Source: Rhizobium sp. Q54 (lineage in GTDB: Bacteria > Pseudomonadota > Alphaproteobacteria > Rhizobiales > Beijerinckiaceae). From it: a stretch of 43,624 nucleotides of DNA. The translations under genes were made by a program, and so were the position numbers. The notes below the pieces were generated by a model. The model was given only the letters and a program-made list of their open reading frames with translations, ran no database searches and was not told the origin of the DNA. Every line of letters begins with the position of its first letter. The stretch's first letter is position 1. Shown one piece after another: positions 33,628-42,242 of the stretch. The stretch covers positions 1 through 43,624 of the forward strand of contig CAMCUC010000020.1 in NCBI GenBank assembly GCA_945878875.1, read 5' to 3'.

Positions 33628-34644
33628 ATGCAATTTGGTCTCTACGCACCCATCCCCATGGCTACCGTCGGATCGCCCGAGATCGCGCTTTCGCATGCGC
33701 AGGCGCTGAAGCCGCTTGAGCCCAAGCAGCGGGACGGACAATTGGAGCACGGCGCAAACTTGCTGATGGCGGCGGACGCGAACGGTTTTGATCTCTGCCT
33801 GTTCGCCGAGCGCCACCTTGGCAGCGATCTTTCCGGCTGGCTGATGGCGGGCGCCCTGGCGTCGCGCTTTGAAAACATCCGCGCGCTGGTCGCCATTCAT
33901 CCCGGCCTGCTTGATCCCGTGCTCACTGCAAAGATGTCGGTGTCGCTGGACCGCATGTGCAAGGGCCGCATGGCGCTCAACGTCGTCAACGGCTGGTTCG
34001 ACGAAGAGTTTATGATGTTCGGCGGCACGGTGCTTGGCGGCGAAGAGCGTTACAAGCGCTCCAGCGAGTTCATCGCGGTCTTGCGCGGCCTGTGGGAGAA
34101 CGACAAATTCTCCATCGATGGCGATTACTACAAGCTGAAAGATGCGCATCTTTTGTTGAAGCCAGCTGGGCCTTCGCCGGAAATCTACTCCGTCAGCTCC
34201 GGCGACGAGGGGCGTGAGTTCGTGGCTGAAACTTGCGATTGGTGGTTTGTGAACTACCCCAAGGACGCCGAGACAACCGACGACGTGTTGCGCGGTTTCG
34301 AGAGCGCTATGGACGACATGCGTAAGCGCACAAAAGCGCTTGGCCGCAGCATGAAGTTTGCGATGAACCCGTTCGTCGCGCTCGGGCCGGACGCAGAATC
34401 CGCTTTTGACGCCACCGTCAACCGCGTGCTGGAATTTGATCCCGAAACCGACGCACGCAAGATGAAGCGGCGCATGTTGCCCGCCATGAAAGCCGGCTGC
34501 GTTGGCACGCCCGCGCAGGTGCGCGCGCAATTGGCCCGCTATCGCGACATGGGCATGGAGCTGATCCTCTGCAAAATGATCCCGACCGTTGAGAACGTCG
34601 AGGCGATTGGCCGCGAAGTCGTGACGCCTATGAAGGCTGCATAA
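33628..34644 (+). CDS. LLM-class FMNH2-dependent monooxygenase, SfnG/DmoA-like
   Basis: A 338-residue luciferase-like protein. MQFGLYAPIPM forms the first strand; FDLCLFAERHL, the RALVAIHPGLLDPVLTAKMSVSLDRMCKGRMALNVVNGWFDEEF segment and GSPEIALSHAQ are typical of SfnG/SsuD/RutA-type flavin monooxygenases. These split C-S or C-N bonds using FMNH2 from a separate reductase. GAGGAAAC before the ATG supports the start. It lies 124 nt after the LysR gene on the same strand and ends in a terminator. The substrate is not deducible. Confidence 0.88.
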   Translation: MQFGLYAPIPMATVGSPEIALSHAQALKPLEPKQRDGQLEHGANLLMAADANGFDLCLFAERHLGSDLSGWLMAGALASRFENIRALVAIHPGLLDPVLTAKMSVSLDRMCKGRMALNVVNGWFDEEFMMFGGTVLGGEERYKRSSEFIAVLRGLWENDKFSIDGDYYKLKDAHLLLKPAGPSPEIYSVSSGDEGREFVAETCDWWFVNYPKDAETTDDVLRGFESAMDDMRKRTKALGRSMKFAMNPFVALGPDAESAFDATVNRVLEFDPETDARKMKRRMLPAMKAGCVGTPAQVRAQLARYRDMGMELILCKMIPTVENVEAIGREVVTPMKAA

Positions 34645-34682
34645 AGGCTGCGTAAATCTAACGCCGTGTAGCGGAACAACAG

Positions 34683-34714
34683 GGGCGTGCGGGCTTGGTC
34701 TGCGCGCCCTTTTT
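34683..34714 (+). terminator. Rho-independent terminator
   Basis: GGGCGTGC (34683-34690) pairs with GCGCGCCC (34702-34709) with one G-U pair, followed by TTTTT. It separates the flavin monooxygenase from the second Rieske module, 38 nt after the stop. Confidence 0.75.
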
Positions 34715-34815
34715 CTGTTGGTGGGAGCGCTTGCTCTGCAGGCGCGAATGCGGGACATTGGGCCACAATATGAATCGCGCCCCTTGAGGAGCGCGGCCAC
34801 AAAAGGGCGGAAGCG

Positions 34816-36087
34816 ATGCTTCGAAGCGAAGAGAACGAAAAACTCACGCGCGTTGGCCCCGGCACTCCGGGCGGTGATTTTATGCGGCGCTATTGGCAGC
34901 CGATCCTGCTCGCCAGCGAACTTCCCGAGCCTGATTGCGCGCCTGTGCGCGTGCGGCTTCTGGGCGAAGACCTGATTGCTTATCGCGACAGCGAAGGCAT
35001 GATCGGCATGGTGGACGCCTATTGTCCGCATCGCCGCGCGCCGATGTTTTTTGGCCGCAACGAGGAGTGCGGATTGCGCTGCGTCTACCACGGCTGGAAG
35101 TTTGACCGGAACGGCGATTGCGTGGATATGCCCTCGGAGCCAGCAGGCACGCCGCTGCAGGCGCGCGTCAAGATCAAGGCCTACCCCGCAATAGAAAAAG
35201 GCGGCGTTATCTGGACCTATATGGGACCACGCGAGACCATGCCGCCGGCGCCCGATTATGAGTGGATGCGCGCGCCGGCCTCGCATCGCTTCGTCTCAAA
35301 AACGTTTGAGCATTGCAATTATCTGCAAGCGCTGGAGGGGGGGCTTGATACGGCGCATTCATCCTATGCGCACAATAACGATATTAAAAATCGCAATATG
35401 CCGCGCAATCGTGACAAGGCGCCGCGTCTTGACGTTGAGTTGACCGATTACGGCTATCGTTACATCTCGCAGCGCCGCGTTGAGGATGATTTGAATTACG
35501 TGCGCATCTATCAATACATTATGCCTGCACAACAAATGCGCGGCAGCATCGTCAAGATCGAAGGCGGCATGGCCGATTACCCCCGTTTTGACGGCCACAT
35601 CTGGACGCCAATCGACGACGAGAGCTGTTTTGTTTTTAATATGATGTATAGCTATGATCAAAATACGCCTCTGCCGATGGACCTTGTTCTGGGCTGGGAG
35701 GCGCGGGCAGGGCGTGGGCCGCAACATCATGTGCCTGGATCGTTCAAGCTGATCGCGGACATGAGCAATGATTATTTCATTGATCGCGATATGCAGAGAA
35801 ATAAAACTTTCACCGGCATAGCAGGCGTCAATACGCAGGATTACGCCTTGCAGGAAGGCATGGGGACGATCTCGGATCGCAGCCTTGAAAATCTTGGCTC
35901 ATCCGACAAAGCCATCGTCGCGATGCGGCGCCTGATGTCGCGCTCGATTGACGCGGTGGCCAATGGAGAAAGCCCGCCGGGTGTCGATCCGGCCAGCCAT
36001 GGCCATGTGCGCGCCCACGATAATTATCTGCCAAATAACAAGACATGGCAGGATGCTCTGGCCGATGAGCTTGTCGCCAAATGGTAG
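34816..36087 (+). CDS. Rieske oxygenase, phthalate 4,5-dioxygenase-like
   Basis: A 423-residue Rieske oxygenase. Rieske ligands are C70-x-H72 (AYCPHRRAP) and C89-x2-H92 (CVYHGW); the iron site is D178, H181, H186 in LDTAHSSYAHNN. The opening NEKLTRVGPGTPGGDFMRRYWQPI is typical of the phthalate 4,5-dioxygenase/OphA2-type single-subunit family, where no beta subunit is needed. It likely hydroxylates or demethylates an aromatic acid. Reductase and ferredoxin are not seen. It leads an operon with receptor G (34 nt later) and a double cupin. Confidence 0.92.
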   Translation: MLRSEENEKLTRVGPGTPGGDFMRRYWQPILLASELPEPDCAPVRVRLLGEDLIAYRDSEGMIGMVDAYCPHRRAPMFFGRNEECGLRCVYHGWKFDRNGDCVDMPSEPAGTPLQARVKIKAYPAIEKGGVIWTYMGPRETMPPAPDYEWMRAPASHRFVSKTFEHCNYLQALEGGLDTAHSSYAHNNDIKNRNMPRNRDKAPRLDVELTDYGYRYISQRRVEDDLNYVRIYQYIMPAQQMRGSIVKIEGGMADYPRFDGHIWTPIDDESCFVFNMMYSYDQNTPLPMDLVLGWEARAGRGPQHHVPGSFKLIADMSNDYFIDRDMQRNKTFTGIAGVNTQDYALQEGMGTISDRSLENLGSSDKAIVAMRRLMSRSIDAVANGESPPGVDPASHGHVRAHDNYLPNNKTWQDALADELVAKW

Positions 36088-36120
36088 CCGCTGCGATTGT
36101 TAGCCTTTATGGAGCGCGTC

Positions 36121-37203
36121 ATGAGCAATAAACCTATGGGCCGTTTTGTCGCTGTCGCGGGCGCACTTTTAGCCAGCGTTTGTGTGCAGACCTTGAGCGC
36201 ACAGCCTTTAAGCGCACAGGAGTTCTACAAGGGCAAAACCGTTGTTATGATTATCCCGTCGTCGGCCGCTGGCGGCTATGATACCTATGCGCGATTGCTT
36301 GCGCGGCACATGGGACAATATCTGCCGGGCAGGGCAGACATGGTGCCTCAGAATATGCCGGGCGCCGGCGGCAAGGTCGCTGTATCGTATCTTGCGAATG
36401 CTGCGCCAAAAGATGGCACCGTGATCGCAGGCGCCTATCCGCAGACGCTGACGGAGGCTGCATTGGGCCGCGCAGATCTTGTTAAATACGACACGAAAGC
36501 GCTCACCTATATAGGCAGCATGAACGGTGAGCCTTATTATTGTTTTGTACGCAACGACGTAAAAATTAAAAGCCTGAAGGATTTGCAAACCCACGAGCTG
36601 ATTGTGGGAGCAACCGGGCAGGGCTCGTCCTCGTCGATTTCGCCAGCTCTGTTGAATAATCTTATTGGTACAAAATTTCGTATTATCTCCGGCTATCAGG
36701 GCTCCAACCAGATCATTCTGGCGACGCTGCGCAACGAGGTTCAGGGCTGGTGCGGCATGGGCTGGAGTTCGCTGAACGGGGTCGCCGACGAGGAATTGCG
36801 CAAGGGCAACGTGCGCGTTTTGTTTCAGGAGAATGGCGATCCAAACGAGCGCGTTAACATTATGAAACTTGAGCGCGCAACTGATGTGGCAAAAACCGCT
36901 GAAGATCGCAAGATCATGGATATCATATACTCGCAGCAGATTTACGGCCGCCCGTTCCTTGCGCCTTCCGGCCTTGCGCAAGCGCGCGTTGACGAATTGC
37001 GTGCTGCGTTTGACGCGGCGCTTAAAGACCCGAAACTACAATCTGACGCCGCCCGCATGGGCATGGAATTACGCTCGATGACGGGCGCCCAATTGCAGGC
37101 GGTGATTGAAGATTTATATGCGACGCCGCCCGCTTTGCTCGCGCGCGCCCGCAGCGCTCTCGATCCTGGCGCCGCTATGCAAAATTTGCCAGGTTCCAAA
37201 TAA
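36121..37203 (+). CDS. TctC-like tripartite tricarboxylate receptor G
   Basis: A 360-residue exported receptor. The signal peptide ends near LSAQE; FYKGKTVVMIIPSSAAGGYDTYARLLARHMGQYLPGRADMVPQNMPGAGGKVAVSYLANAAPKDGTVIAG is the FYKGK subgroup signature, and the C-terminus RVDELRAAFDAALKDPKLQSDAARMGMELR is conserved. The ATG at 36121 has GGAG at 36111-36114; earlier in-frame starts (36097 TTG, 36109 ATG) lack a ribosome site. The gene is richer in A/T than its neighbours, possibly recently acquired. It lies between the Rieske gene and the cupin gene, so it probably brings in their substrate. Confidence 0.9.
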   Translation: MSNKPMGRFVAVAGALLASVCVQTLSAQPLSAQEFYKGKTVVMIIPSSAAGGYDTYARLLARHMGQYLPGRADMVPQNMPGAGGKVAVSYLANAAPKDGTVIAGAYPQTLTEAALGRADLVKYDTKALTYIGSMNGEPYYCFVRNDVKIKSLKDLQTHELIVGATGQGSSSSISPALLNNLIGTKFRIISGYQGSNQIILATLRNEVQGWCGMGWSSLNGVADEELRKGNVRVLFQENGDPNERVNIMKLERATDVAKTAEDRKIMDIIYSQQIYGRPFLAPSGLAQARVDELRAAFDAALKDPKLQSDAARMGMELRSMTGAQLQAVIEDLYATPPALLARARSALDPGAAMQNLPGSK

Positions 37204-37218
37204 TAACAGGAGTAAATA

Positions 37219-38415
37219 ATGTCGCAGGCTCAAGAACAGGCGCAGGATGAAGCGCCGAAGTATTTCTTAAATCCCTACATGGATTGGGCGGAAGCTGAAG
37301 GCGTTCCGGTTCATTTGAATTTCGGGCACGATTTGTTGTCGCTTGAAACGGCTGTATGGGATCGTTTTGATGCGCGCGGATGTTTCGCCCACACGCACGG
37401 TCGCGGCGACTTCTGCGCTAATTACGTTCTTGAGATTGAGGCCGGCAAGAAGACCGCGCCGATCAAGCATTTGTATGAGGCGTTCTTCTATGTGCTGTCG
37501 GGCTTTGGTTCGACGGTGGTGTGGTTGCCAACCGGCGAGAAGCAGACGTTTGAATGGGGACCGAAGGCTCTGTTCTCGATTCCGCTGAATTGCCAATATC
37601 AAATCTTCAATACTTCGGGCCGCGAAAATGCGCGTCTGTCGTGCACAAACGATGCGCCGATGGCGATCAATCATTATCACAGCCTCGATTTTATTTTTAA
37701 CAATCCGTGCGTTTTTCCCGAGCGCATCGGCAAGCCCAACAGCTTTCAGGGCGAGGGGGAACTGGGCCAATATGTGCGCAAGGGCGCGGCGGCCACGATC
37801 AACATCTGGGAGACGAATTTTGTCAGCGATCTGACGAGCTTCAAGCTCTATGATCTGGCTGCGCGCGGCAAGGGCTCGCGCAACGTGTTCTTCCAGCTTA
37901 CCGACGGGACGATGCACGCGCACACGTCCGAGATTCCGGTGGGCCGCTACAAGAAAGCTCACCGCCATGCTGCTGGAACGCATGTGCATGCGGTGAGCGG
38001 CGAGGGCTATTCACTGCTTTGGTACGATGGCGATTCAGAGTTTGTAGAGATCCCGTGGCGCCACGGCTTCATGTATACGCCGCCGTTCTGGATGTTCCAC
38101 CAGCACTTCAACACTTGCCCGACGCCCGCGCGCTATCTGGCGTGCAGCTTTGGCAGCGCGCGCTATCCCACTATCTCGCTGCGCCGCGTCAGCAACGAGG
38201 GCGGTGGGTCCACGTCGGTGAAACAGGGCGGACGGCAGATTGAATATGAGGATCAGGATCCGCGCATCCACCGCAAGTTTCTTGAGGAAACGGCGAAGTT
38301 CGGTGTCACGTCTGAAATGAGCGACGTCTTCGACGAGGCTGCAATTATGGCGATCCCGAAGGAGCAACTCACAGGGGTTATCAGCACGCCGGAGCTGAAG
38401 GGGCCTGCGGTTTGA
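37219..38415 (+). CDS. Double-cupin protein, possible ring-cleavage dioxygenase
   Basis: A 398-residue bicupin protein. The first cupin (residues about 70-135) has only PIKHLYEAFFYVLSGFG with H84 and E87. The second has AHRHAAGTHVHAVSGEGYSLLW (H248, H250, H255, H257) and a later PPFWMFHQHFN (H294, H296), so this domain probably holds the metal. This is the reverse of gentisate dioxygenase, where the N-terminal cupin is active. AGGAG before the ATG supports the start. It follows receptor G by 15 nt in the Rieske operon, so ring opening of the oxidised product is a fair guess. A non-enzymatic role is possible. Confidence 0.75.
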   Translation: MSQAQEQAQDEAPKYFLNPYMDWAEAEGVPVHLNFGHDLLSLETAVWDRFDARGCFAHTHGRGDFCANYVLEIEAGKKTAPIKHLYEAFFYVLSGFGSTVVWLPTGEKQTFEWGPKALFSIPLNCQYQIFNTSGRENARLSCTNDAPMAINHYHSLDFIFNNPCVFPERIGKPNSFQGEGELGQYVRKGAAATINIWETNFVSDLTSFKLYDLAARGKGSRNVFFQLTDGTMHAHTSEIPVGRYKKAHRHAAGTHVHAVSGEGYSLLWYDGDSEFVEIPWRHGFMYTPPFWMFHQHFNTCPTPARYLACSFGSARYPTISLRRVSNEGGGSTSVKQGGRQIEYEDQDPRIHRKFLEETAKFGVTSEMSDVFDEAAIMAIPKEQLTGVISTPELKGPAV

Positions 38416-38443
38416 TAGCAGCGGCAGAAGGAAGGTTCTGCGC

Positions 38444-38474
38444 TCTTCCTTCTCCCGCAAGGGGAGAAGGAAGA
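38444..38474. terminator. Bidirectional terminator/repeat, CCTTCTCCC copy 2
   Basis: CTTCCTTCTCCC-type arms (38444-38456 with 38462-38474) form a 13-bp perfect stem with the 5-nt loop GCAAG. It lies between the convergent cupin and exported-protein genes. The inner CCTTCTCCC/GGGAGAAGG core is shared with the repeat at 30944-30967. Confidence 0.7.
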
Positions 38475-38480
38475 AGCGCC

Positions 38481-39728
38481 CTACCTGTTCGCGGTCACGC
38501 TCAGATCGACACGTCCCAGGAACGCTGATGGATCGGCCAGCGCTGGCGCGTCGGAAAAGCGCACCGGGGCGCCTTTGGCTTTTAGCGCTACGTTGAGGCT
38601 CTTGGGCTCGCGCACGAAAGCGCCAAGACTCTCGGCTATTTTCAGACTGGCGGGGTCGCCGCCCATCAGCATCGGCAGCAGGCCGGTGACGAGCATGGCC
38701 CATTCGCTGCGTACGGCTTCCGTATTCTTTCCGACGGTGGATGCGTAATAACTCAGCGCTTTGCCGAACAGGCCGCTATCGACGTACTGTAACGTCAGTG
38801 CGCTCATGCTCCCGCGCGACAAGGCGTCGAGGCGCTCGTTGCCTTCGCCGACGAAGGCTTTGGGCTCCAGCCCGCCAAACGCTCCGGAAAATTTCAACGC
38901 GCCAACGCCGATTCCGCTGATCGTATAATCGTTGAGCGCATAGGTCATCTTCGCGGGGTCGTAAAGTCCGTCAAAGGTTAATCCGACGTCGAGCTTGTCA
39001 TAGCCAAAGCTCGCGAGCATGCGCCCGGCTTCAGAGGCTTGGGGCGCGGCGAACGTGAGGCTTTCGAGCGTGCCGATCGTCTTTAGTGGAATCTCTCCCG
39101 CATAGGTGGTGGACCCCTTCAGCGCGCCGAGGCTGATCTTGTAATGATTGCCGCCGACTGCGGTGCGCGGAACGTCCTTGTCGGGCACAAGCATTTGAAA
39201 ACCTGTCCACGAAACGGCGCCCAGTTTCGCCACGCCGTCCAGCACGTCGCCCTTGAGCGCGGCCTGCAACAGGCTTGAGAAATCGCCATTTTCCAGCACG
39301 ATGGGGCCGGACGCCAACGCGCCGTCTCCAGCGCCGGGAATCGTGAACTTGCCCTCAACGCCGTTGATGGAGATACGCTCAAATCGGCCCTTGTCGATAT
39401 TCACCACGAGTTTGTCGCGAATGAGGATCGAGCCTTTCTCGTCACCTCCGGCAATGAACGTCATGTTCGGAATGCTGATGCGCTTTGCTCGCAGCTTCGC
39501 CACCAGCGCGTTCGTCTCGGCTGATAGCGCGTCGCCCGAGAGGAGCCTGTCGATTTCCGGGCGGGTGAGGTTGGTGTCGGCGATCTCCATGCGCGGTATG
39601 GACGCAAGCGCTCCGTCCGGACCTTTGATCGTCACGTTCTCCAGCACATGATCGAGCGCCAGTGCGGGAGAAAGCGCCCCGTAAAGTGCGAGGCTGTAAA
39701 GAACCGGTCGAACAAAGGCGCGGCGCAT
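38481..39728 (-). CDS. Exported protein of unknown function
   Basis: A 415-residue protein with a signal peptide (MRRAFVRPVLYSLALYGALSPALALD). The mature part is rich in predicted beta strands: SILIRDKLVVNIDKGRFERISINGVEGKFTIPGAG, DGLYDPAKMTYALNDYTISGIGVGALKFSG and others. It may be a periplasmic or outer-membrane-associated protein. I do not recognise a catalytic motif. GGAG 6 nt before ATG 39726-39728 supports this start. It follows the glycine-zipper lipoprotein gene by 38 nt on the same strand, so the two are probably one operon. Confidence 0.7.
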   Translation of the reverse strand: MRRAFVRPVLYSLALYGALSPALALDHVLENVTIKGPDGALASIPRMEIADTNLTRPEIDRLLSGDALSAETNALVAKLRAKRISIPNMTFIAGGDEKGSILIRDKLVVNIDKGRFERISINGVEGKFTIPGAGDGALASGPIVLENGDFSSLLQAALKGDVLDGVAKLGAVSWTGFQMLVPDKDVPRTAVGGNHYKISLGALKGSTTYAGEIPLKTIGTLESLTFAAPQASEAGRMLASFGYDKLDVGLTFDGLYDPAKMTYALNDYTISGIGVGALKFSGAFGGLEPKAFVGEGNERLDALSRGSMSALTLQYVDSGLFGKALSYYASTVGKNTEAVRSEWAMLVTGLLPMLMGGDPASLKIAESLGAFVREPKSLNVALKAKGAPVRFSDAPALADPSAFLGRVDLSVTANR

Positions 39729-39766
39729 AGGTTTCTCCAATAGGGAGCTAAAACGAAGACTAAACA

Positions 39767-40327
39767 CTACCAGCGGTGGCGGCCATAAAGGCCCTGATAG
39801 GGGCGGCCATAGCCGAAGGGGCGCTGATAGACATAAACCGGCGGTGCGCGCTCATAAACCACGACGGGCGGCGGCGGCGGGGCTGTGGCCAGCACGTCAT
39901 GGCCACGTGCGCGCATGCATTGCGCATAGGCCAGATCGAAGCGTCCCTGCACGGAGCCGCCGGTGCGCTCCGCGTTGCTGGCGCCGATCATCGTGCCCGC
40001 GACAAGGCCTGTGCCCGCGCCGATGGCGGCGCCGCGTCCCGCATTGGCCGAAGTTGAACCAATCGCCGCGCCTGCAAGCGCGCCAAGCGCCGTGCCGACG
40101 GCTGCCCCGGTTATGGTTGAATTATTGCCGACTTCGCCGGGCGATTGATAATTGATCACCCGCTGGGCGCTAGCCTGACAGTTTACGTCATCGCGCTGGA
40201 AGGCCTCGTAAGACTTTGACTGCCCGGGCATAACCGCGACATTAGGTTGCGCCGGTCCGGTGGTGGCGCAGGCGCCTAGCGACATGCTGAGCGCAACGAC
40301 GGAGACGCCCGCAATTTTTCTGTTCAT
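39767..40327 (-). CDS. Glycine-zipper lipoprotein
   Basis: A 186-residue lipoprotein with lipobox LGAC (Cys20) after MNRKIAGVSVVALSMSLGA. A glycine-zipper region follows (GAAVGTALGALAGAAIGSTSANAGRGAAIGAGTGLVAGTMIG), then a Pro-rich segment (PPPPPVVVYERAPPVYVYQRPF) and an aromatic/Gly tail. Similar proteins anchor to the envelope; the function is unknown. GAGG 8 nt upstream supports the ATG. It is first gene of a minus-strand pair with the exported protein at 38481-39728. Confidence 0.8.
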   Translation of the reverse strand: MNRKIAGVSVVALSMSLGACATTGPAQPNVAVMPGQSKSYEAFQRDDVNCQASAQRVINYQSPGEVGNNSTITGAAVGTALGALAGAAIGSTSANAGRGAAIGAGTGLVAGTMIGASNAERTGGSVQGRFDLAYAQCMRARGHDVLATAPPPPPVVVYERAPPVYVYQRPFGYGRPYQGLYGRHRW

Positions 40328-40478
40328 GGCCCAACCTCAAGTGATTCTCTGATTTGTTTATACGAGACGAAGAGCCAGTTGAAAAACGGCGAAGTTAAGG
40401 GCGGCTTCGACAACCGATCAATTTTTGCGGCGCCGTGTTTTTAAGCCCGTTCCTGCGGTAAAAGTGTATTCTGTGCGG

Positions 40479-40739
40479 ATGGATCAGCCTTTCAGCAACG
40501 AGCCCAAAGCAGACGGGCAATTCAGCAAGCGCGTCGCCTCTCGCCAGTCGCGGCTCGACGATTACCCCGGCGAGGGCGAGCCGCCGGAGGGATTGCCGTG
40601 CGATCTGCTGTGCGAGGATCACGTCGGCACCTATCGCATGCCTTACCCCTGCTTGTGGGTAGACGGGGGATGGCGCAACCACAATACAGGCGAGCCCGTG
40701 ATGGCGGGCGTCGCCGGCTGGCGGGTGCGCAAGGCCTGA
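40479..40739 (+). CDS. Small hypothetical protein
   Basis: An 86-residue hydrophilic protein starting MDQPFSNEPKADGQFSKRV. The C-terminal part GLPCDLLCEDHVGTYRMPYPCLWVDGGWRNHNTGEPVMAGVAGWRV has three Cys and many aromatic residues. I do not recognise the family. The ribosome site is weak, so the start is uncertain; an in-frame ATG exists at 40425. It converges on the MFS gene. Confidence 0.55.
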   Translation: MDQPFSNEPKADGQFSKRVASRQSRLDDYPGEGEPPEGLPCDLLCEDHVGTYRMPYPCLWVDGGWRNHNTGEPVMAGVAGWRVRKA

Positions 40740-40758
40740 ACGCCGCTGTTGCGCAGCC

Positions 40759-42111
40759 CTAATCCTCGCCGCTGCGCGCAACCTGCGGATGACGCCAGAG
40801 ATATATCGCAATCACCGTCATCGCCGCGCTGACGATGGCGCCGACCACGTAGAACGAGTTCTCAAGTCCAACCACTTCGGCGATTCCGCCCATGGCCAGC
40901 GGCGCGATGATGGACGCCATGCGGTTGGCGGTGCCGCGCAGGCCAATCGCCTTGCCCTGATTGCTGCGTCCCGCGCCGCGCAGCACCAGCGTAATCACCA
41001 GCGGCTGCGCCAGCCCGTTCATGCCCGAACGCATGAACATCGCGATCTGCAACGCCAGATAAGTGCCCAGCAGCGGCGTGATGCAAACTAGCAATATGCC
41101 CGCCCACAGGGCCAGAAGCGTGATCCAGAACCCGCTGACATAGCGCGTCAACGGGGCGGTCATCAGCGAGAACACCGCTGCGCCGATGGCGCCCGCAGGG
41201 CTCAACAGGCCAATCGCCGTGCCCGCAATGCCCATGTCCTTGAGCCAGGCTACGTAGAACGAGCCTTGCACCGCATTGCCCAGATGCATCATCGAGCCAA
41301 GAATCACGATCAGCGCGACGGAGGGCGTGGCCAGCAGACCGAAGGCGGTGAGATAATCGCTCCATTTTGGCATCAGCGCGCGAAATTTTGCGCCGCGCAA
41401 ATGCGCGTTACTGGCGCCGGGCGTGCGGGAATCAGCGGCCAGCGGCGGCAATATCAGCGCGCAGAAAAAACCGCCGGCAGCCCAGGCGCCCATCAGCGTG
41501 AAAGCGCCCCAGGGTCCGAATAAATCCCACGTGAGGCCCGCAAGTGGCGGCCCCACCAATTGCCCGATGCGAATGACAAAGCTCAGGCGCCCGGCGTAAA
41601 GCGTCTTGCCGTGCAAATATTGGCCGATCATCGTCTGCGCGCCGATCCAGCCCATGGATTCCACGAGGCCGAGGAACATCTGCAAGACAATCAGCGACCA
41701 TATCCACGTCGCCATGGGATAGAGCAGCGGCAGAATGGCGGAGATAATTGTGCAAACAAACATCACCCGGCGCGCGCCGAGCCTGTCCATCAGCGCCCCG
41801 GCGTGGATTGAGAACAGGAGCGGCAAGATATGGGCGGCGCTGAACACGAGGCCAAACAGCAATGGCGACGGGTTCATCGTGTAGACGTAAAGCGGAATGA
41901 TGATCGAGCCGATGTGGAAGATCGAGGTCGTGAACAGGCCGATCCCGTAGACGGCGCCCTGCACCCGGAGCGAGACGGGCTCCGTGGCGCCGGGGCTCGA
42001 CGAATTGCTGGCGGCCCCGCTCAAAACGAATGGCCGGGACGGGCGCGCGACAAACTGGGCCTCAAAAGCAACTTCACCTTGGCGCCCCTCCGGGAATCCA
42101 CGAATTTTCAT
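40759..42111 (-). CDS. Major facilitator superfamily transporter
   Basis: A 450-residue inner-membrane transporter with about 12 hydrophobic helices and a cytoplasmic N-terminal extension of some 50 residues. The MFS motif A-like loop is GALMDRLGARRVMF between helices 2 and 3, and a central loop (SRTPGASNAHLRGAKFRALMPKWSD) lies between helices 6 and 7. The C-terminal tail is short. Proton-coupled uptake or efflux of a small organic molecule is typical. It is divergent from ilvD, with a small palindrome at 42125-42137 between them. Confidence 0.88.
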   Translation of the reverse strand: MKIRGFPEGRQGEVAFEAQFVARPSRPFVLSGAASNSSSPGATEPVSLRVQGAVYGIGLFTTSIFHIGSIIIPLYVYTMNPSPLLFGLVFSAAHILPLLFSIHAGALMDRLGARRVMFVCTIISAILPLLYPMATWIWSLIVLQMFLGLVESMGWIGAQTMIGQYLHGKTLYAGRLSFVIRIGQLVGPPLAGLTWDLFGPWGAFTLMGAWAAGGFFCALILPPLAADSRTPGASNAHLRGAKFRALMPKWSDYLTAFGLLATPSVALIVILGSMMHLGNAVQGSFYVAWLKDMGIAGTAIGLLSPAGAIGAAVFSLMTAPLTRYVSGFWITLLALWAGILLVCITPLLGTYLALQIAMFMRSGMNGLAQPLVITLVLRGAGRSNQGKAIGLRGTANRMASIIAPLAMGGIAEVVGLENSFYVVGAIVSAAMTVIAIYLWRHPQVARSGED

Positions 42112-42124
42112 GGATAAACTTATA

Positions 42125-42137
42125 GTTTAGGCTAAAC
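42125..42137. promoter_or_regulatory. Palindrome between MFS gene and ilvD
   Basis: GTTTAG-G-CTAAAC is a perfect 6-bp dyad around one base, 14 nt upstream of the MFS ATG and 106 nt before ilvD. It could be an operator for the MFS gene. It is short and may be chance. Confidence 0.35.
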
Positions 42138-42242
42138 GCCGCTCCGGCGCATTGCAATGGCGTACGCCTTGGAATCCCCATGGCACGCAGGCGCGTGAGC
42201 CTGTAAAAGGGCGCCAGAGAGCCAGCTTAAGGAAACTTGAAC

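Noticed and set aside
33610..35286. Open frame of 558 codons on the minus strand opposite the LLM monooxygenase and Rieske gene
   Set aside because: It spans two convincing plus-strand genes and a terminator, and its translation is His/Arg-rich without family features.
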